In this document: positions 1 to 8,995 of the stretch, piece by piece
How positions within the stretch are numbered: the first letter of the stretch is position 1
Layout: each line of letters begins with the position of its first letter
Assembly (NCBI RefSeq): GCF_003568845.1
Contig: NZ_CP030126.1
Span: 3,207,501-3,271,500 of the forward strand
From: Indioceanicola profundi
Lineage (GTDB): Bacteria > Pseudomonadota > Alphaproteobacteria > Azospirillales > Azospirillaceae
Length of the DNA: 64,000 nucleotides
Direction of reading: 5' to 3'
The notes under the pieces: model-generated
What the model was told of the DNA's origin: nothing
The model's input: the letters and a program-made list of their open reading frames with translations, nothing else
Database searches by the model: none
Made by a program: the position numbers and the translations under genes

Positions 1-1164
1 CGGGATGCCGGGGAAGGTGTCGGCCAGGGTAACGAGCTGCTTGTTCTGGCGGTCGAACACCATGTAGGCGGTCGGCGTCGTCGGACCCTGGCTCAGCAGC
101 AGCGTGAAGCGGCCGTCCTGCGTCCAGTCCATCACCACCTCGGTGCTGTCCGGCACCGCCTTGTCCAGCCCTTCCTGCAGCTTCTGGATCGCGGGATCGA
201 AGAAGATGTGGACCGGCAGGTCGCGGTAATAGGACAGCCCGATCACTTCGCCGCGGCGCATGATCGGGGAGGCGGCGTCGAACCGCTCCTCTGCGAGGAT
301 CTTCTCCTTGAAGGTCCCGGCCTTCAGGTCGAAGGTATAGACGGCGCTGGTGTCGGACTCATGGTTGGAGACGACATAGAGCGTGTCGTCCTTCCCGAAG
401 CCGAGCGGAACCAGTTCGGTATCGTCGTCCAGCGAGATGCGGGAGATTTCCTGGAACTCGGCATCGAGGCCGGTCCGGAACAGGAAGCGCTGGGTCTTGG
501 TCCGGTCGTCGAACCTTGTGGCCAGACGCAACTTGCCGCTGGGATCGGGCATGAAGGACAGCCCGCTGGCCCGGCTCCGCTCCAGCCGCTCCATCTTGCC
601 GGTATAGATGTTCAGACGGCCGATCACCTGGCTGCGGCCGTCCGGGGCGACGATCATCACATGGTCGTGATCGATGAACTGCAGGATGCCGCCGCTGGTC
701 CAGGCGGCATAGCCGGGCTCGAACTTCGGCTCATACAGCACGCGCAGGTTCTTTCCGTCCCGCTCCACCGCGCCCATGCGGGAAAAGCGGACGGGAACCC
801 GGCGGCCGGGGCCGTCGGCGAAAATGCTGTCACGGCCGATCACCTGGAAAATGATCGTGTCGGAATTGGCCCACTGGATCGTGGCGAACTGGTAGTCGCC
901 GGGCGGAATCACGACCGGCTTGTCGCCCGCGCTCGTCTCCAGCTTCTGAATGACCAGATGTTGCACGCCGTTGACCAGGGCCAGATAGGCCACATGCGTG
1001 CCGTTGGGTGAAAGCTCCACCTGCGATGCCGCCGGCATGGCATAGGCTTCCACCGGCGGCGGCGCCGCAAGCGCCGGCCGGGCCGTCATGACGCCCATGG
1101 CCCCGAATGTCAGAATACCGAACGTGGCCAGACCTGCGACGCCACGTCGAAACGCCATCCCCAT
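1..1164 (-). CDS. S9-family (prolyl oligopeptidase-like) peptidase, N-terminal part, exported
   Basis: The reading frame runs off the left edge, so only the first 388 codons are present. Residues 1-34 form a signal peptide: basic start, hydrophobic core, then an Ala-rich cleavage region ending ARPALAA. The rest reads as repeated beta-propeller blades (VELSPNGTHVAYLA, then repeated xxGRxxVIGRLN-type strands) typical of the propeller preceding the alpha/beta-hydrolase domain of S9 peptidases. The Ser-Asp-His catalytic domain would lie outside the window, so peptidase activity is inferred from architecture only. The start at 1164 has a GGAGGGG ribosome site five bases upstream; a second in-frame ATG lies at 1158. 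It is divergent from the penicillin-binding protein gene. Confidence 0.72.
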   Translation of the reverse strand, partial: MGMAFRRGVAGLATFGILTFGAMGVMTARPALAAPPPVEAYAMPAASQVELSPNGTHVAYLALVNGVQHLVIQKLETSAGDKPVVIPPGDYQFATIQWANSDTIIFQVIGRDSIFADGPGRRVPVRFSRMGAVERDGKNLRVLYEPKFEPGYAAWTSGGILQFIDHDHVMIVAPDGRSQVIGRLNIYTGKMERLERSRASGLSFMPDPSGKLRLATRFDDRTKTQRFLFRTGLDAEFQEISRISLDDDTELVPLGFGKDDTLYVVSNHESDTSAVYTFDLKAGTFKEKILAEERFDAASPIMRRGEVIGLSYYRDLPVHIFFDPAIQKLQEGLDKAVPDSTEVVMDWTQDGRFTLLLSQGPTTPTAYMVFDRQNKQLVTLADTFPGIP

Positions 1165-1545
1165 ACTCTCCCCTCCGCAACAACGGGTGCAAATACCTTC
1201 TTATTGAGGGGGTATCGACATGGCCGCCGCAACCCCAAAAGAACGGATATTCTTCTTCTCCGAAAGGGAGGTGGCGGCCTGCAACACCGCGCTTCGGAGC
1301 GCCGATGGTGTCCGCCGGGCAACAGCTTCCGGCGCTGGCCAGCTTTCACCCCCGGACTGCCGTGAAATCGTCGAATTCGCACACCAGATGGTCGGCTGTG
1401 CAGGTCACCTTCGGGCCGGCGCGCCTGCGGACGGGAAACCCTGCGGGCTTGGGATGCAGGCGGGTTTCCCTTAGTTTGGGTGAAACGCCGCAGCGGCCCC
1501 GGATCGAACGGCGCGCCTCCACAACCGACACAGCATGGCGGAACC
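1165..1545. other. Divergent intergenic region with a hairpin before the PBP gene
   Basis: This gap holds the promoters of the S9 peptidase (leftward) and the PBP gene (rightward). The visible structure is an imperfect inverted repeat at 1433-1470, with arms GGGAAACCC and GGGTTTCCC plus extra GC pairs, followed by TTAGTTT. It resembles a terminator or leader attenuator. An 84-codon open frame at 1220-1474 has no ribosome site or recognisable motif, and I do not call it. Confidence 0.4.
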
Positions 1546-3585
1546 GTGAGCATTACAGGCAGGAAACAGGGTGAACCGCTGACGGCGCCGCCGAAACCGC
1601 CGAAGCCGCCCGGCCAGGGGCCGAAGCCCCGGAAGGCCAAGCCGGCTAAGAAAAGCGGCGGCTGGGGGCGGAGCATCGCCAAATGGGGCGTGGTGACGGC
1701 CATCTGGGGCTTCCTGGCCGTGCTGTTCACCGTGGCCTGGTTCGCCCACGACATGCCGGACGTGGCCGATGCCGTGAAGTTCGAGCGGCGGCCGGCGGTG
1801 ACGCTGGTGGCGGCCGACGGCGCGCCCTTCCACCGCTTCGGCGACCTGCGCGGGGCCACCGTGCATATGGAGGACCTGCCGCAGCACCTGATCGAGGCCG
1901 TGGTGGCGACGGAGGACCGGCGCTTCTGGTGGCATTTCGGGCTGGACCCCATCGGCATCGCGCGCGCCGCCTGGACAAACTGGCGGGCAGGGCGCGTGGT
2001 GCAGGGCGGTTCGACCCTGACCCAGCAGCTTGCCAAGAACCTGTTCCTGACGCCGGACCAGACCATCAAGCGCAAGGCGCAGGAGGCGATCCTGGCCCTG
2101 TGGCTGGAGGCGCGCTACAGCAAGGAGCAGATCCTCACCGCCTATCTGAACCGGGTCTATCTAGGGGCCGGCACATTCGGCGTGGATGCCGCGGCGCGCA
2201 CCTATTTCCACAAGCCGGCCACCGAGCTGAACCTGCGGGAATCCGCCGTGATCGCCGGTCTGCTGAAGGCCCCCAGCCGCTACGCCCCCTCGGCCAATCC
2301 CGACCGGGCGCGGGAACGGGCGGAGGTGGTGCTGGCCGCGATGGTGGATGCCGGCTATCTGACCGAGGCACAGGCCAAGGAAGCGATGGCGCAAGGCCCC
2401 GCCGTACCCCGGCGCAAGCCCGGATCGGAAGGGGACGGGCGTTATTTCGCCGCCTGGGTGGCCGACCAGGTGGCCGCCTTCGTCGGGTCCGACCATGGCG
2501 ACCTTCTGATCTACACCACCTTCGACGCCGACACCCAACGCTCCGCTGAGAGCCATATCGCGGAAATCCTGCGCAGCAAGGGCGCGGATTCGAAGGTCAG
2601 CCAGGCCGCCGCCGTGGTGATGACGCCGGATGGCGCGGTGCGCGCCCTGGTCGGCGGGCGGGACTGGGACCAGAGCCAGTTCAACCGCGCCACCCAGGCC
2701 CTGCGCCAGCCGGGATCGGCCTTCAAACCCGTGGTCTATCTGGCAGCGTTGGAGGCCGGCTGGCGGGAGGACAGCGTCCTGATGGACGCGCCCTACAGCA
2801 AGGGCAAGTGGAACCCCGGCAATTACGACGGCAAGTTCCGGGGGGAGATCAGCCTGCGGGACAGCCTGGCCTATTCCGTCAATACCTCCACCATCCGCCT
2901 GCTGGAGGAGACGGGGGTGCCGCGCAGCATCGCCATGGCAAAGCGTCTCGGCCTGACCGGCAACATGCGCAACGACCTCTCCCTTGCGCTGGGCACCAGC
3001 GAGACCACGCTGCTGGAGCTGACCGGCGCCTACGCCACCCTGGCCAATGACGGGCGGGCGGTTATCCCCTATGCGATCCTGGAGATCCGCGACGTCAACG
3101 GCCAGCTCCTGTACCAGCGGCGCGGGTCGGGGGCGGGGCATGCCGTGTCCGGCCCGGACGTGGCGGCCATGAACCGGCTGCTGCTGGCCCCCATCGCCTA
3201 TGGCACCGGCAAGTCCGCCAATCTCGGCGGGCGCATGGCGGCGGGCAAGACCGGCACCACCCAGGACTACAAGGACGCCTGGTTCGTCGGCTTCACCGCC
3301 GATCTGGTGGCCGGCGTCTGGATGGGCAACGACGACGGCTCCTCCATGAACCGGGTCACCGGCGGCGGGCTGCCGGCCGTGCTGTGGAAGGAGATCATGC
3401 TGGATGCGCACCAGGGCCTGCCGGTGCGCGACCTGCCCGGCCTGACCAATCCCCATACCGGGCCGCTGGTGGCCCAGACCCAGCCCTATCCGGTCCAGGA
3501 CGAACCCACGCCGGAAGGCACCCAGCGCCCGACGCAGCAATCGGACCCGATCAGCGACCTGCTGCGCCGCTTGACCGGCAATTAG
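1546..3585 (+). CDS. Class A penicillin-binding protein, PBP1A family
   Basis: A bifunctional peptidoglycan synthase: glycan polymerisation (GT51) and peptide cross-linking in the periplasm. From a GTG at 1546 the protein is 679 aa. Residues 10-35 are a Pro/Lys-rich cytoplasmic tail and about 47-67 are the membrane anchor. The transglycosylase domain follows with catalytic TEDRRF (Glu123) and GGSTLTQQLAKNLF. The transpeptidase domain has S391-A-F-K, S444-V-N and K568-T-G-T. At under 700 aa it is compact, and no OB-fold insert is obvious. An upstream GTG at 1480 is in frame but sits right after a hairpin and lacks a ribosome site, so the start is uncertain. It converges on eutC with only 3 bp between stops. 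Confidence 0.9.
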   Translation: MSITGRKQGEPLTAPPKPPKPPGQGPKPRKAKPAKKSGGWGRSIAKWGVVTAIWGFLAVLFTVAWFAHDMPDVADAVKFERRPAVTLVAADGAPFHRFGDLRGATVHMEDLPQHLIEAVVATEDRRFWWHFGLDPIGIARAAWTNWRAGRVVQGGSTLTQQLAKNLFLTPDQTIKRKAQEAILALWLEARYSKEQILTAYLNRVYLGAGTFGVDAAARTYFHKPATELNLRESAVIAGLLKAPSRYAPSANPDRARERAEVVLAAMVDAGYLTEAQAKEAMAQGPAVPRRKPGSEGDGRYFAAWVADQVAAFVGSDHGDLLIYTTFDADTQRSAESHIAEILRSKGADSKVSQAAAVVMTPDGAVRALVGGRDWDQSQFNRATQALRQPGSAFKPVVYLAALEAGWREDSVLMDAPYSKGKWNPGNYDGKFRGEISLRDSLAYSVNTSTIRLLEETGVPRSIAMAKRLGLTGNMRNDLSLALGTSETTLLELTGAYATLANDGRAVIPYAILEIRDVNGQLLYQRRGSGAGHAVSGPDVAAMNRLLLAPIAYGTGKSANLGGRMAAGKTGTTQDYKDAWFVGFTADLVAGVWMGNDDGSSMNRVTGGGLPAVLWKEIMLDAHQGLPVRDLPGLTNPHTGPLVAQTQPYPVQDEPTPEGTQRPTQQSDPISDLLRRLTGN

Positions 3586-3588
3586 GGG

Positions 3589-4323
3589 TCACGGAGCCGG
3601 GGGCGGGGCCAGCGCGGCGTCCGCCTTCAGCTCCACGCCGGTGAGCTTCAGCCGCCGCGCCTCCCCCATCAGCCCGGCGATCAGGGTTGCCGCCGCGTCG
3701 GGCGGGAAGCCGCCAGGGCGGATGTTGGACACGCAGTTGCGCTGGGAATCCATGGTGCGGCCCGGCCGGGGGTTCCAGGTCAGATAGGCCCCAAGGCTGT
3801 CCGCCGCGGACAGGCCCGGCCGTTCCCCCACCAGCATCACCGCCATGGCGGCCCCGCAGGCCGCGGCCACATGGTCGCCCAGCGCCACCCGCGCCTGATG
3901 CGCCAGCACCACGGGGCCGAGCGTCCAGCCGCCCAGCCGGTCCAGCAGGGCGCGCACCAGCGCCGCCCCGTGGTCGTGCACCGCCCGCGCCGACAGCCCG
4001 TCCCCCAGCACGATCACCGCCTCCACCGGTCCGGGCGGCAGCCCCTTGGCGCTGGCGGGATCGAGCCGCCGGCCGAGATCGGGGCGCTGGAGATAGGCGG
4101 CGCGGTCCGGCGCTTGGCTTCGGACCTGGATCGTTTCGATGCCGGACAGGTTGACGGCGACCCGTTCCGGATCGAAGGGCTGATGCACGGCATCGCGCGC
4201 CAGCGCGTGGTCCCGCTGGAATTCCAGCATCCGCGCCGTGGGCAGCCCGTCCCCGCTGCGCCCCAGCGCGATCCGGGCCGGCGTGAAGCGCCGCAGCTCC
4301 GCCCAGGGGTCCCGCCCGCTCAT
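3589..4323 (-). CDS. eutC: Ethanolamine ammonia-lyase light chain
   Basis: Small subunit (244 aa) of the adenosylcobalamin-dependent enzyme that splits ethanolamine into acetaldehyde and ammonia. Recognisable motifs are the N-terminal TPARIALGRSGDGLPT, the central VIVLGDGLSARAV, the VGERPGLSAADSLGAYLT segment and the C-terminal RNCVSNIRPGG stretch. Its ATG overlaps the eutB stop (ATGA at 4323-4320), implying translational coupling and equal subunit output. No microcompartment shell genes, eutA reactivase or acetaldehyde dehydrogenase lie nearby, so this is the minimal soluble ethanolamine-utilisation layout, probably used as a nitrogen source. Confidence 0.93.
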   Translation of the reverse strand: MSGRDPWAELRRFTPARIALGRSGDGLPTARMLEFQRDHALARDAVHQPFDPERVAVNLSGIETIQVRSQAPDRAAYLQRPDLGRRLDPASAKGLPPGPVEAVIVLGDGLSARAVHDHGAALVRALLDRLGGWTLGPVVLAHQARVALGDHVAAACGAAMAVMLVGERPGLSAADSLGAYLTWNPRPGRTMDSQRNCVSNIRPGGFPPDAAATLIAGLMGEARRLKLTGVELKADAALAPPPAP

Positions 4324-5705
4324 GCGACACTCCCGATCAGCCGGGCGGCACCGCTGTCCGCCAGTTGCGGGCGCATCCGGCCGGCCGGGTCCATGACGCC
4401 CATCTGCGCCAGCCACGCCTCGAACTCCGGCGCCGGCTTCAGCCCCAGGACGGAGCGGACATAGAGGGCGTCGTGGAAGCTGGTGCTCTGGTAGCTCAGC
4501 ATGACGTCGTCGGCGCCCGGAACGCCCATGATGTAGCTGCACCCGGCCACCCCCAGCAGGGTCAGCAGGGTGTCCATGTCGTCCTGGTCCGCCTCGGCAT
4601 GGTTGGTGTGGCAGACATCCACCCCCATGGGCAGGCCCAGCAGCTTGCCGCAGAAATGGTCCTCCAGCCCGGCCCGGATGATCTGCTTGCCGTCATAGAG
4701 GTATTCCGGCCCGATGAAGCCCACCACCGTGTTGACCAGCAGCGGCCGGAACCGGCGGGCCACGGCATAGGCGCGGGCCTCCATCGTCTGCTGGTCCACC
4801 CCGTGGTGGGCGTCGGCGCTGAGCGCGCTGCCCTGGCCGGTCTCGAAATACATGACGTTGTCGCCCACGGTGCCCCGCTTCAGCGCCAGCGCCCCCTGAT
4901 GCGCCTCCTCCAGCAGGGCGAGGTCGATGCCGAAGGCGCGGTTGGCGTCCTGGCCGCCGGCGATGCTCTGGAACACCAGATCCGCCGGCCCCTGCCGCTC
5001 CATCACCTGGATCAGGGTGGTGACATGGGCCAGCACGCAGGACTGCACCGGCATGGCCCAGCGGGTGCGCAGATCGTCCAGCATCTCCAGCAGGGCGATG
5101 GTCTGGCCCACGCTGTCGGTGGCGGGGTTGATCCCGATCACGGCATCGCCGCAGCCATACATCAGCCCGTCCAGGATGCTGGCCGCGATAGCCTTCAGGT
5201 CGTCGGTGGGGTGGTTGGGCTGGAGGCGCACCGACAGCCGGCCGGGCAGGCCGATGGTGCAGCGGAACGCCGTCACCACCCGGCATTTGCGGGCCACGGC
5301 GATCAGGTCCTGGTTGCGCATCAGCTTGGACACGGCCGCCGCCATCTCCGGCGTCAGGCCGGGGGCGAGGGCGCCCAGCGCCTCCGGCGTGGCGGCGTCG
5401 GACAGCAGCCAGTCGCGGAACTGGCCCACCGTCATGGACGCCACGGGCGCGAAGGCCGCCGCATCATGGCTGTCCAGGATCAGCCGGGTGACCTCGTCCC
5501 GCTCATAGGGGATCGGTGCCTCGTCCAGGAAATGCTTCAGCGGCAGGTCGGCCAGGGCCATGCGCGCGGCCACCCGCTCCGCCCCGCTTTCCGCCGCCAG
5601 CCCCGCCAGCCGGTCGCCCGACCGGTCCGGCGTGGCCTTGGCCATCAGGGTCTTCAGGTCCGCGAACACATGGCGCGTGCCGCCGAGGGTGGCTGTGAAG
5701 CTCAT
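4320..5705 (-). CDS. eutB: Ethanolamine ammonia-lyase heavy chain
   Basis: Catalytic large subunit (461 aa, normal for EutB) forming the TIM barrel that holds substrate and, with EutC, adenosylcobalamin. Diagnostic stretches include LPLKHFLDEAPIPYERDEVTR, YGCGDAVIGINPATDSV, FQSIAGGQDANRAFG and the C-terminal SYIMGVPGADDVMLSYQSTSFHD. It is first of a two-gene unit with eutC. A 79-bp palindromic repeat separates it from the permease gene upstream on the same strand, so the permease may be in the same transcript with the repeat acting as a processing or attenuation point. Confidence 0.95.
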   Translation of the reverse strand: MSFTATLGGTRHVFADLKTLMAKATPDRSGDRLAGLAAESGAERVAARMALADLPLKHFLDEAPIPYERDEVTRLILDSHDAAAFAPVASMTVGQFRDWLLSDAATPEALGALAPGLTPEMAAAVSKLMRNQDLIAVARKCRVVTAFRCTIGLPGRLSVRLQPNHPTDDLKAIAASILDGLMYGCGDAVIGINPATDSVGQTIALLEMLDDLRTRWAMPVQSCVLAHVTTLIQVMERQGPADLVFQSIAGGQDANRAFGIDLALLEEAHQGALALKRGTVGDNVMYFETGQGSALSADAHHGVDQQTMEARAYAVARRFRPLLVNTVVGFIGPEYLYDGKQIIRAGLEDHFCGKLLGLPMGVDVCHTNHAEADQDDMDTLLTLLGVAGCSYIMGVPGADDVMLSYQSTSFHDALYVRSVLGLKPAPEFEAWLAQMGVMDPAGRMRPQLADSGAARLIGSVA

Positions 5706-5744
5706 GCGCGCATCCTTGCCGCTCTGTCACGATAACAACGCTCC

Positions 5745-5823
5745 GTCACCCCGGCGGAAGCCGGGGCCTAGGGCGGCCCGCACCGCCCCTGGGGCCCTGG
5801 GTCCCGGCTTTCGCCGGGATGAC
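5745..5823. repeat. Dispersed palindromic repeat, family 1, copy 1
   Basis: A near-palindrome about 79 bp long whose ends read GTCACCCCGGC and GCCGGGATGAC, with CCTGGGTCCCGGCTTTCGCC near the right arm. A second copy lies at 18936-19016 with about the same length and symmetry. It sits between eutB and the permease gene and could form a long RNA hairpin within the eut transcript. Elements of this kind are common between genes in many proteobacteria; copy number in this genome cannot be judged from one window. Confidence 0.75.
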
Positions 5824-5862
5824 GGGAAGAAGGAGGGCGGCCCGGAAAGGCCGCTCGTCCTC

Positions 5863-7398
5863 TCAATGCGCCTCGCGCCCGCCGGTCATGGCGAAGCGTT
5901 CCTCCGGCGACAGGACCAGCTTGTGCCGGCCGATGGCGGCGAAGTAGGCGATGCCGCAGGCGTACCAGATGGCGGCCCCGATCACCCCGGCCCGGTAGAC
6001 CGGGTCCAGGAGCTGGTAATAGATCGTCGCCAGCGCGATCACGATGGTGACCACCGCCCCCGGCATGCCCAGCGGGCTGCGGTAGGGCCGCTCGATGTGC
6101 GGGAACTTGATGCGCAGCCGGATGAAGGAGGTGGCCTGCATCATGTAGCTGATCATGGCCCCGAACACGGCCATGTTCAGAAGGGTGCCGCCGATGAAGG
6201 CCCCGCCGGCCTCCCCGCCCGCCACGAACCAGACGGTGAGCAGCACCGCCAGGCCCATCAACGCGCCCGCGGCCAGGGCGACATGCGGGGTCTTGCGGGT
6301 GCCGTGGGTCACCGACAGCGCCCGCGGGAAATATCCCGCGCGGGACAGCGAATAGATCTGCCGGCCATAGGCGAAGATGATGGTGTGGAAGCTGGCGATC
6401 AGCCCGATCACCGCGATCAGGGCCAGGATCTTCGCCGTCTCGTCCCCGTAGATGGCCTTGAACCCGTCCAGCAGGGGCTCGCCCGAGGTGGAGAGCGCGA
6501 AGGCGCCGTTCGGGATGCCGCTGTTCAGGAACAGCACCATGAAGGCGCTGAAGATCAGGGTGAAGATGCCGAGGATCAGGCCCTTGGGCATGTCCCGCTT
6601 GGGGTCCACCGACTCCTCCGCCGCCAGCGGCAACTGCTCGATGGCCAGGAACAGCCAGACGGCGAAGGGCAGGCAGGCCAGGGCGCCCGCGATGCCGAAG
6701 GGCAGGAAGGGACCGCCGCCCTCCGGCAGTTCCACCGCCGCCCCGTCCGGCCCGGCGCCGATGTTCAGGGACCAGCGGGCGAAGTCGAAATGGGGAATGG
6801 CGCTGATCCAGAACACCGCCAGGATCGCCAGCGCGGCCAGCGTGACGCACAGCGACACCCGGAAGGACAGGTCCACCCCCACCAGGTTCAGCGACACGAA
6901 CAGGATGTAGCAGCCGATCCACCAGACCGGCTGGAACGCAGCCCCCGTTTCAAAGATGCTGCCGAGATAGGAGCCGATGAAGAACACGATCACGGCCGGG
7001 GTCAGCACGAACTCCATGTTCTCCGCCAGCCCCGTGACGAAGCCGCCCCACGGCCCCATGGCGGTGCGGGCGAAGCTGTAGGCGCCGCCCGTGTGCGGCA
7101 GGGCCGGCGACATCTCCGCCAGCGAGAAGCAGAGCCCGAGATACATGCACATGATCAGCACGGTGGCGATGGCCATGCCGCCGAAGCCGCCGGCCGCCAG
7201 CCCCAAATTCCAGCCGGAGAAATGACCGGAGATCACGGCGCCGACGCCCAGCGCCCACAGCGACCAGACCCCGGCATAGCGGCGCAGGCCGCGCTTCTCA
7301 AAATAACCGGCTTCAACCGTAGTGTAGGTGACCCCGCCAGCCTTCTGCGACAAGCCGCCGACCGGCATGGGCGAGGGAACAATCGTCTCTTCCGACAT
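5863..7398 (-). CDS. eat: Ethanolamine permease, APC superfamily
   Basis: Inner-membrane amino acid/polyamine/organocation transporter (511 aa) with about 12 predicted membrane segments. The start at 7398 is fixed by an AGGAGGT ribosome site five bases upstream. Family features are the N-terminal LWALGVGAVISGHFSGWNLGL in the first helix, the MSPALPHTGGAYSFAR consensus in helix 3, and IASFHTIIFAYGRQIYSLSRAGYFP later on. Its place directly before eutB-eutC on the same strand makes ethanolamine uptake the obvious role. The symbol eat follows ethanolamine-transporter usage and is an inference from context plus family. Confidence 0.88.
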   Translation of the reverse strand: MSEETIVPSPMPVGGLSQKAGGVTYTTVEAGYFEKRGLRRYAGVWSLWALGVGAVISGHFSGWNLGLAAGGFGGMAIATVLIMCMYLGLCFSLAEMSPALPHTGGAYSFARTAMGPWGGFVTGLAENMEFVLTPAVIVFFIGSYLGSIFETGAAFQPVWWIGCYILFVSLNLVGVDLSFRVSLCVTLAALAILAVFWISAIPHFDFARWSLNIGAGPDGAAVELPEGGGPFLPFGIAGALACLPFAVWLFLAIEQLPLAAEESVDPKRDMPKGLILGIFTLIFSAFMVLFLNSGIPNGAFALSTSGEPLLDGFKAIYGDETAKILALIAVIGLIASFHTIIFAYGRQIYSLSRAGYFPRALSVTHGTRKTPHVALAAGALMGLAVLLTVWFVAGGEAGGAFIGGTLLNMAVFGAMISYMMQATSFIRLRIKFPHIERPYRSPLGMPGAVVTIVIALATIYYQLLDPVYRAGVIGAAIWYACGIAYFAAIGRHKLVLSPEERFAMTGGREAH

Positions 7399-7610
7399 GA
7401 TACCTCCTGTCCTGCCCGGCCTTTTGTCTTGTCTGGCCGATGGCGACATTGTTTGGAGGCGCTCTCCCACTGGAAGGATCGGTTCAGCCCGCGAACGAAG
7501 TCAATGGGGAGTTTGGGCGTATCCCCCGCACGCGGAAATCCGCCCGCCCCGTGAAGTCTGGCCGTCCCGCCTGTTGTCCTGCCGAACCTCAATCAGCAAG
7601 GGAGCGAGGC

Positions 7611-8237
7611 ATGGCTGCCGACAGGAACGGTCCGGGACCCCAGGACAATGCCATGGGCACCGGCGCGCCGGGGCCGGACGGGGGGCGCCAAAGCGGGCGC
7701 GATCATGATCCCGGCGTGCAGGGCGGCGGAACCACCGGCACCACCGGATTCGGCAACAGCGCAACCGGCCGCCCCGGCTTCGCCCGCGAGGGCCAGACGG
7801 AGGAGCCGCAGCGGGTCGAGCCCTCGCCGGAGGACAAGGCGCGCGGGGTGAAGGAGGAGCATGCCGTCTCCATCCTTTCCGGCCAGAACAGTGCCGCGCG
7901 GGATGCCGGGCTGCCCGGCAGTGCCGGTTCCGGCTCCAGCCGGGAGGGGGATGCCGGCAGCGGTTCCACCGTCGGCGGGCCGGCCACCATCGGGCCGGAT
8001 GTCGGCCGCGGCACGGTGGGCGGAACGCGCGGGCAGGGCGTGGGCGGCACGGTGCCGGCCCCCGATCCTATCGCAGACAGCCCGGCCCGCGGCGCCGGCG
8101 TGCCGAACAACCGGCTTCCCGACGACGCTGGCGGCCAGGGCCGTGCCGGCATCAACGAAGACGGGCGGGAAGGCGGCAAGCTGCCGGAGGACCGCGCCGC
8201 GGCGGCCAAGTCGCTGGGCAGCGGCGGAACCTCCTGA
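7611..8237 (+). CDS. Gly-rich, predicted disordered hypothetical protein
   Basis: 208 aa, made almost entirely of Gly, Ala, Pro, Ser, Asp and Arg, with no signal peptide, membrane segment or recognised domain. An AAGGGAG ribosome site precedes the ATG at 7611. The only region that is not low complexity is about residues 65-95 (EEPQRVEPSPEDKARGVKEEHAVSIL), which could form a short helix. The predicted disorder resembles hydrophilin or stress-type proteins, but no family assignment is justified. A strong hairpin follows the stop codon, which supports a real transcription unit. Confidence 0.62.
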   Translation: MAADRNGPGPQDNAMGTGAPGPDGGRQSGRDHDPGVQGGGTTGTTGFGNSATGRPGFAREGQTEEPQRVEPSPEDKARGVKEEHAVSILSGQNSAARDAGLPGSAGSGSSREGDAGSGSTVGGPATIGPDVGRGTVGGTRGQGVGGTVPAPDPIADSPARGAGVPNNRLPDDAGGQGRAGINEDGREGGKLPEDRAAAAKSLGSGGTS

Positions 8238-8264
8238 GGCCTGCCCGCAGCCCTATGGACGAAC

Positions 8265-8293
8265 GGCACCGCCCCTGGACCAGGAGCGGTGCC
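8265..8293. terminator. Hairpin between convergent genes
   Basis: Arms GGCACCGC and GCGGTGCC extend through CCTGG/CCAGG with one mismatch, giving a very stable stem. It sits between the stop of the disordered protein gene and the stop of glnK, so it can act in both directions, though a clear T-run is lacking on either side. Confidence 0.6.
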
Positions 8294-8326
8294 GTTGTCC
8301 GGATCGCGCGCGGTCGCGAAGCCCGG

Positions 8327-8995
<669 letters not shown>

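Noticed and set aside
1220-1474. 84-codon open frame before the PBP gene
   Set aside because: No ribosome site, no motif, and its end runs through a hairpin; more likely non-coding leader.
1502-1517. 16-base exact match with 8820-8835 (GATCGAACGGCGCGCC)
   Set aside because: A 16-mer match is expected by chance about once in a GC-biased 64-kb window, and the flanks do not align.
2161-3540. 459-codon open frame opposite the PBP gene
   Set aside because: Antisense shadow: GC-rich codon bias opens long frames; no protein-like motif.
4365-5735. 456-codon frame opposite eutB
   Set aside because: Shadow of a gene with clear family motifs on the other strand.
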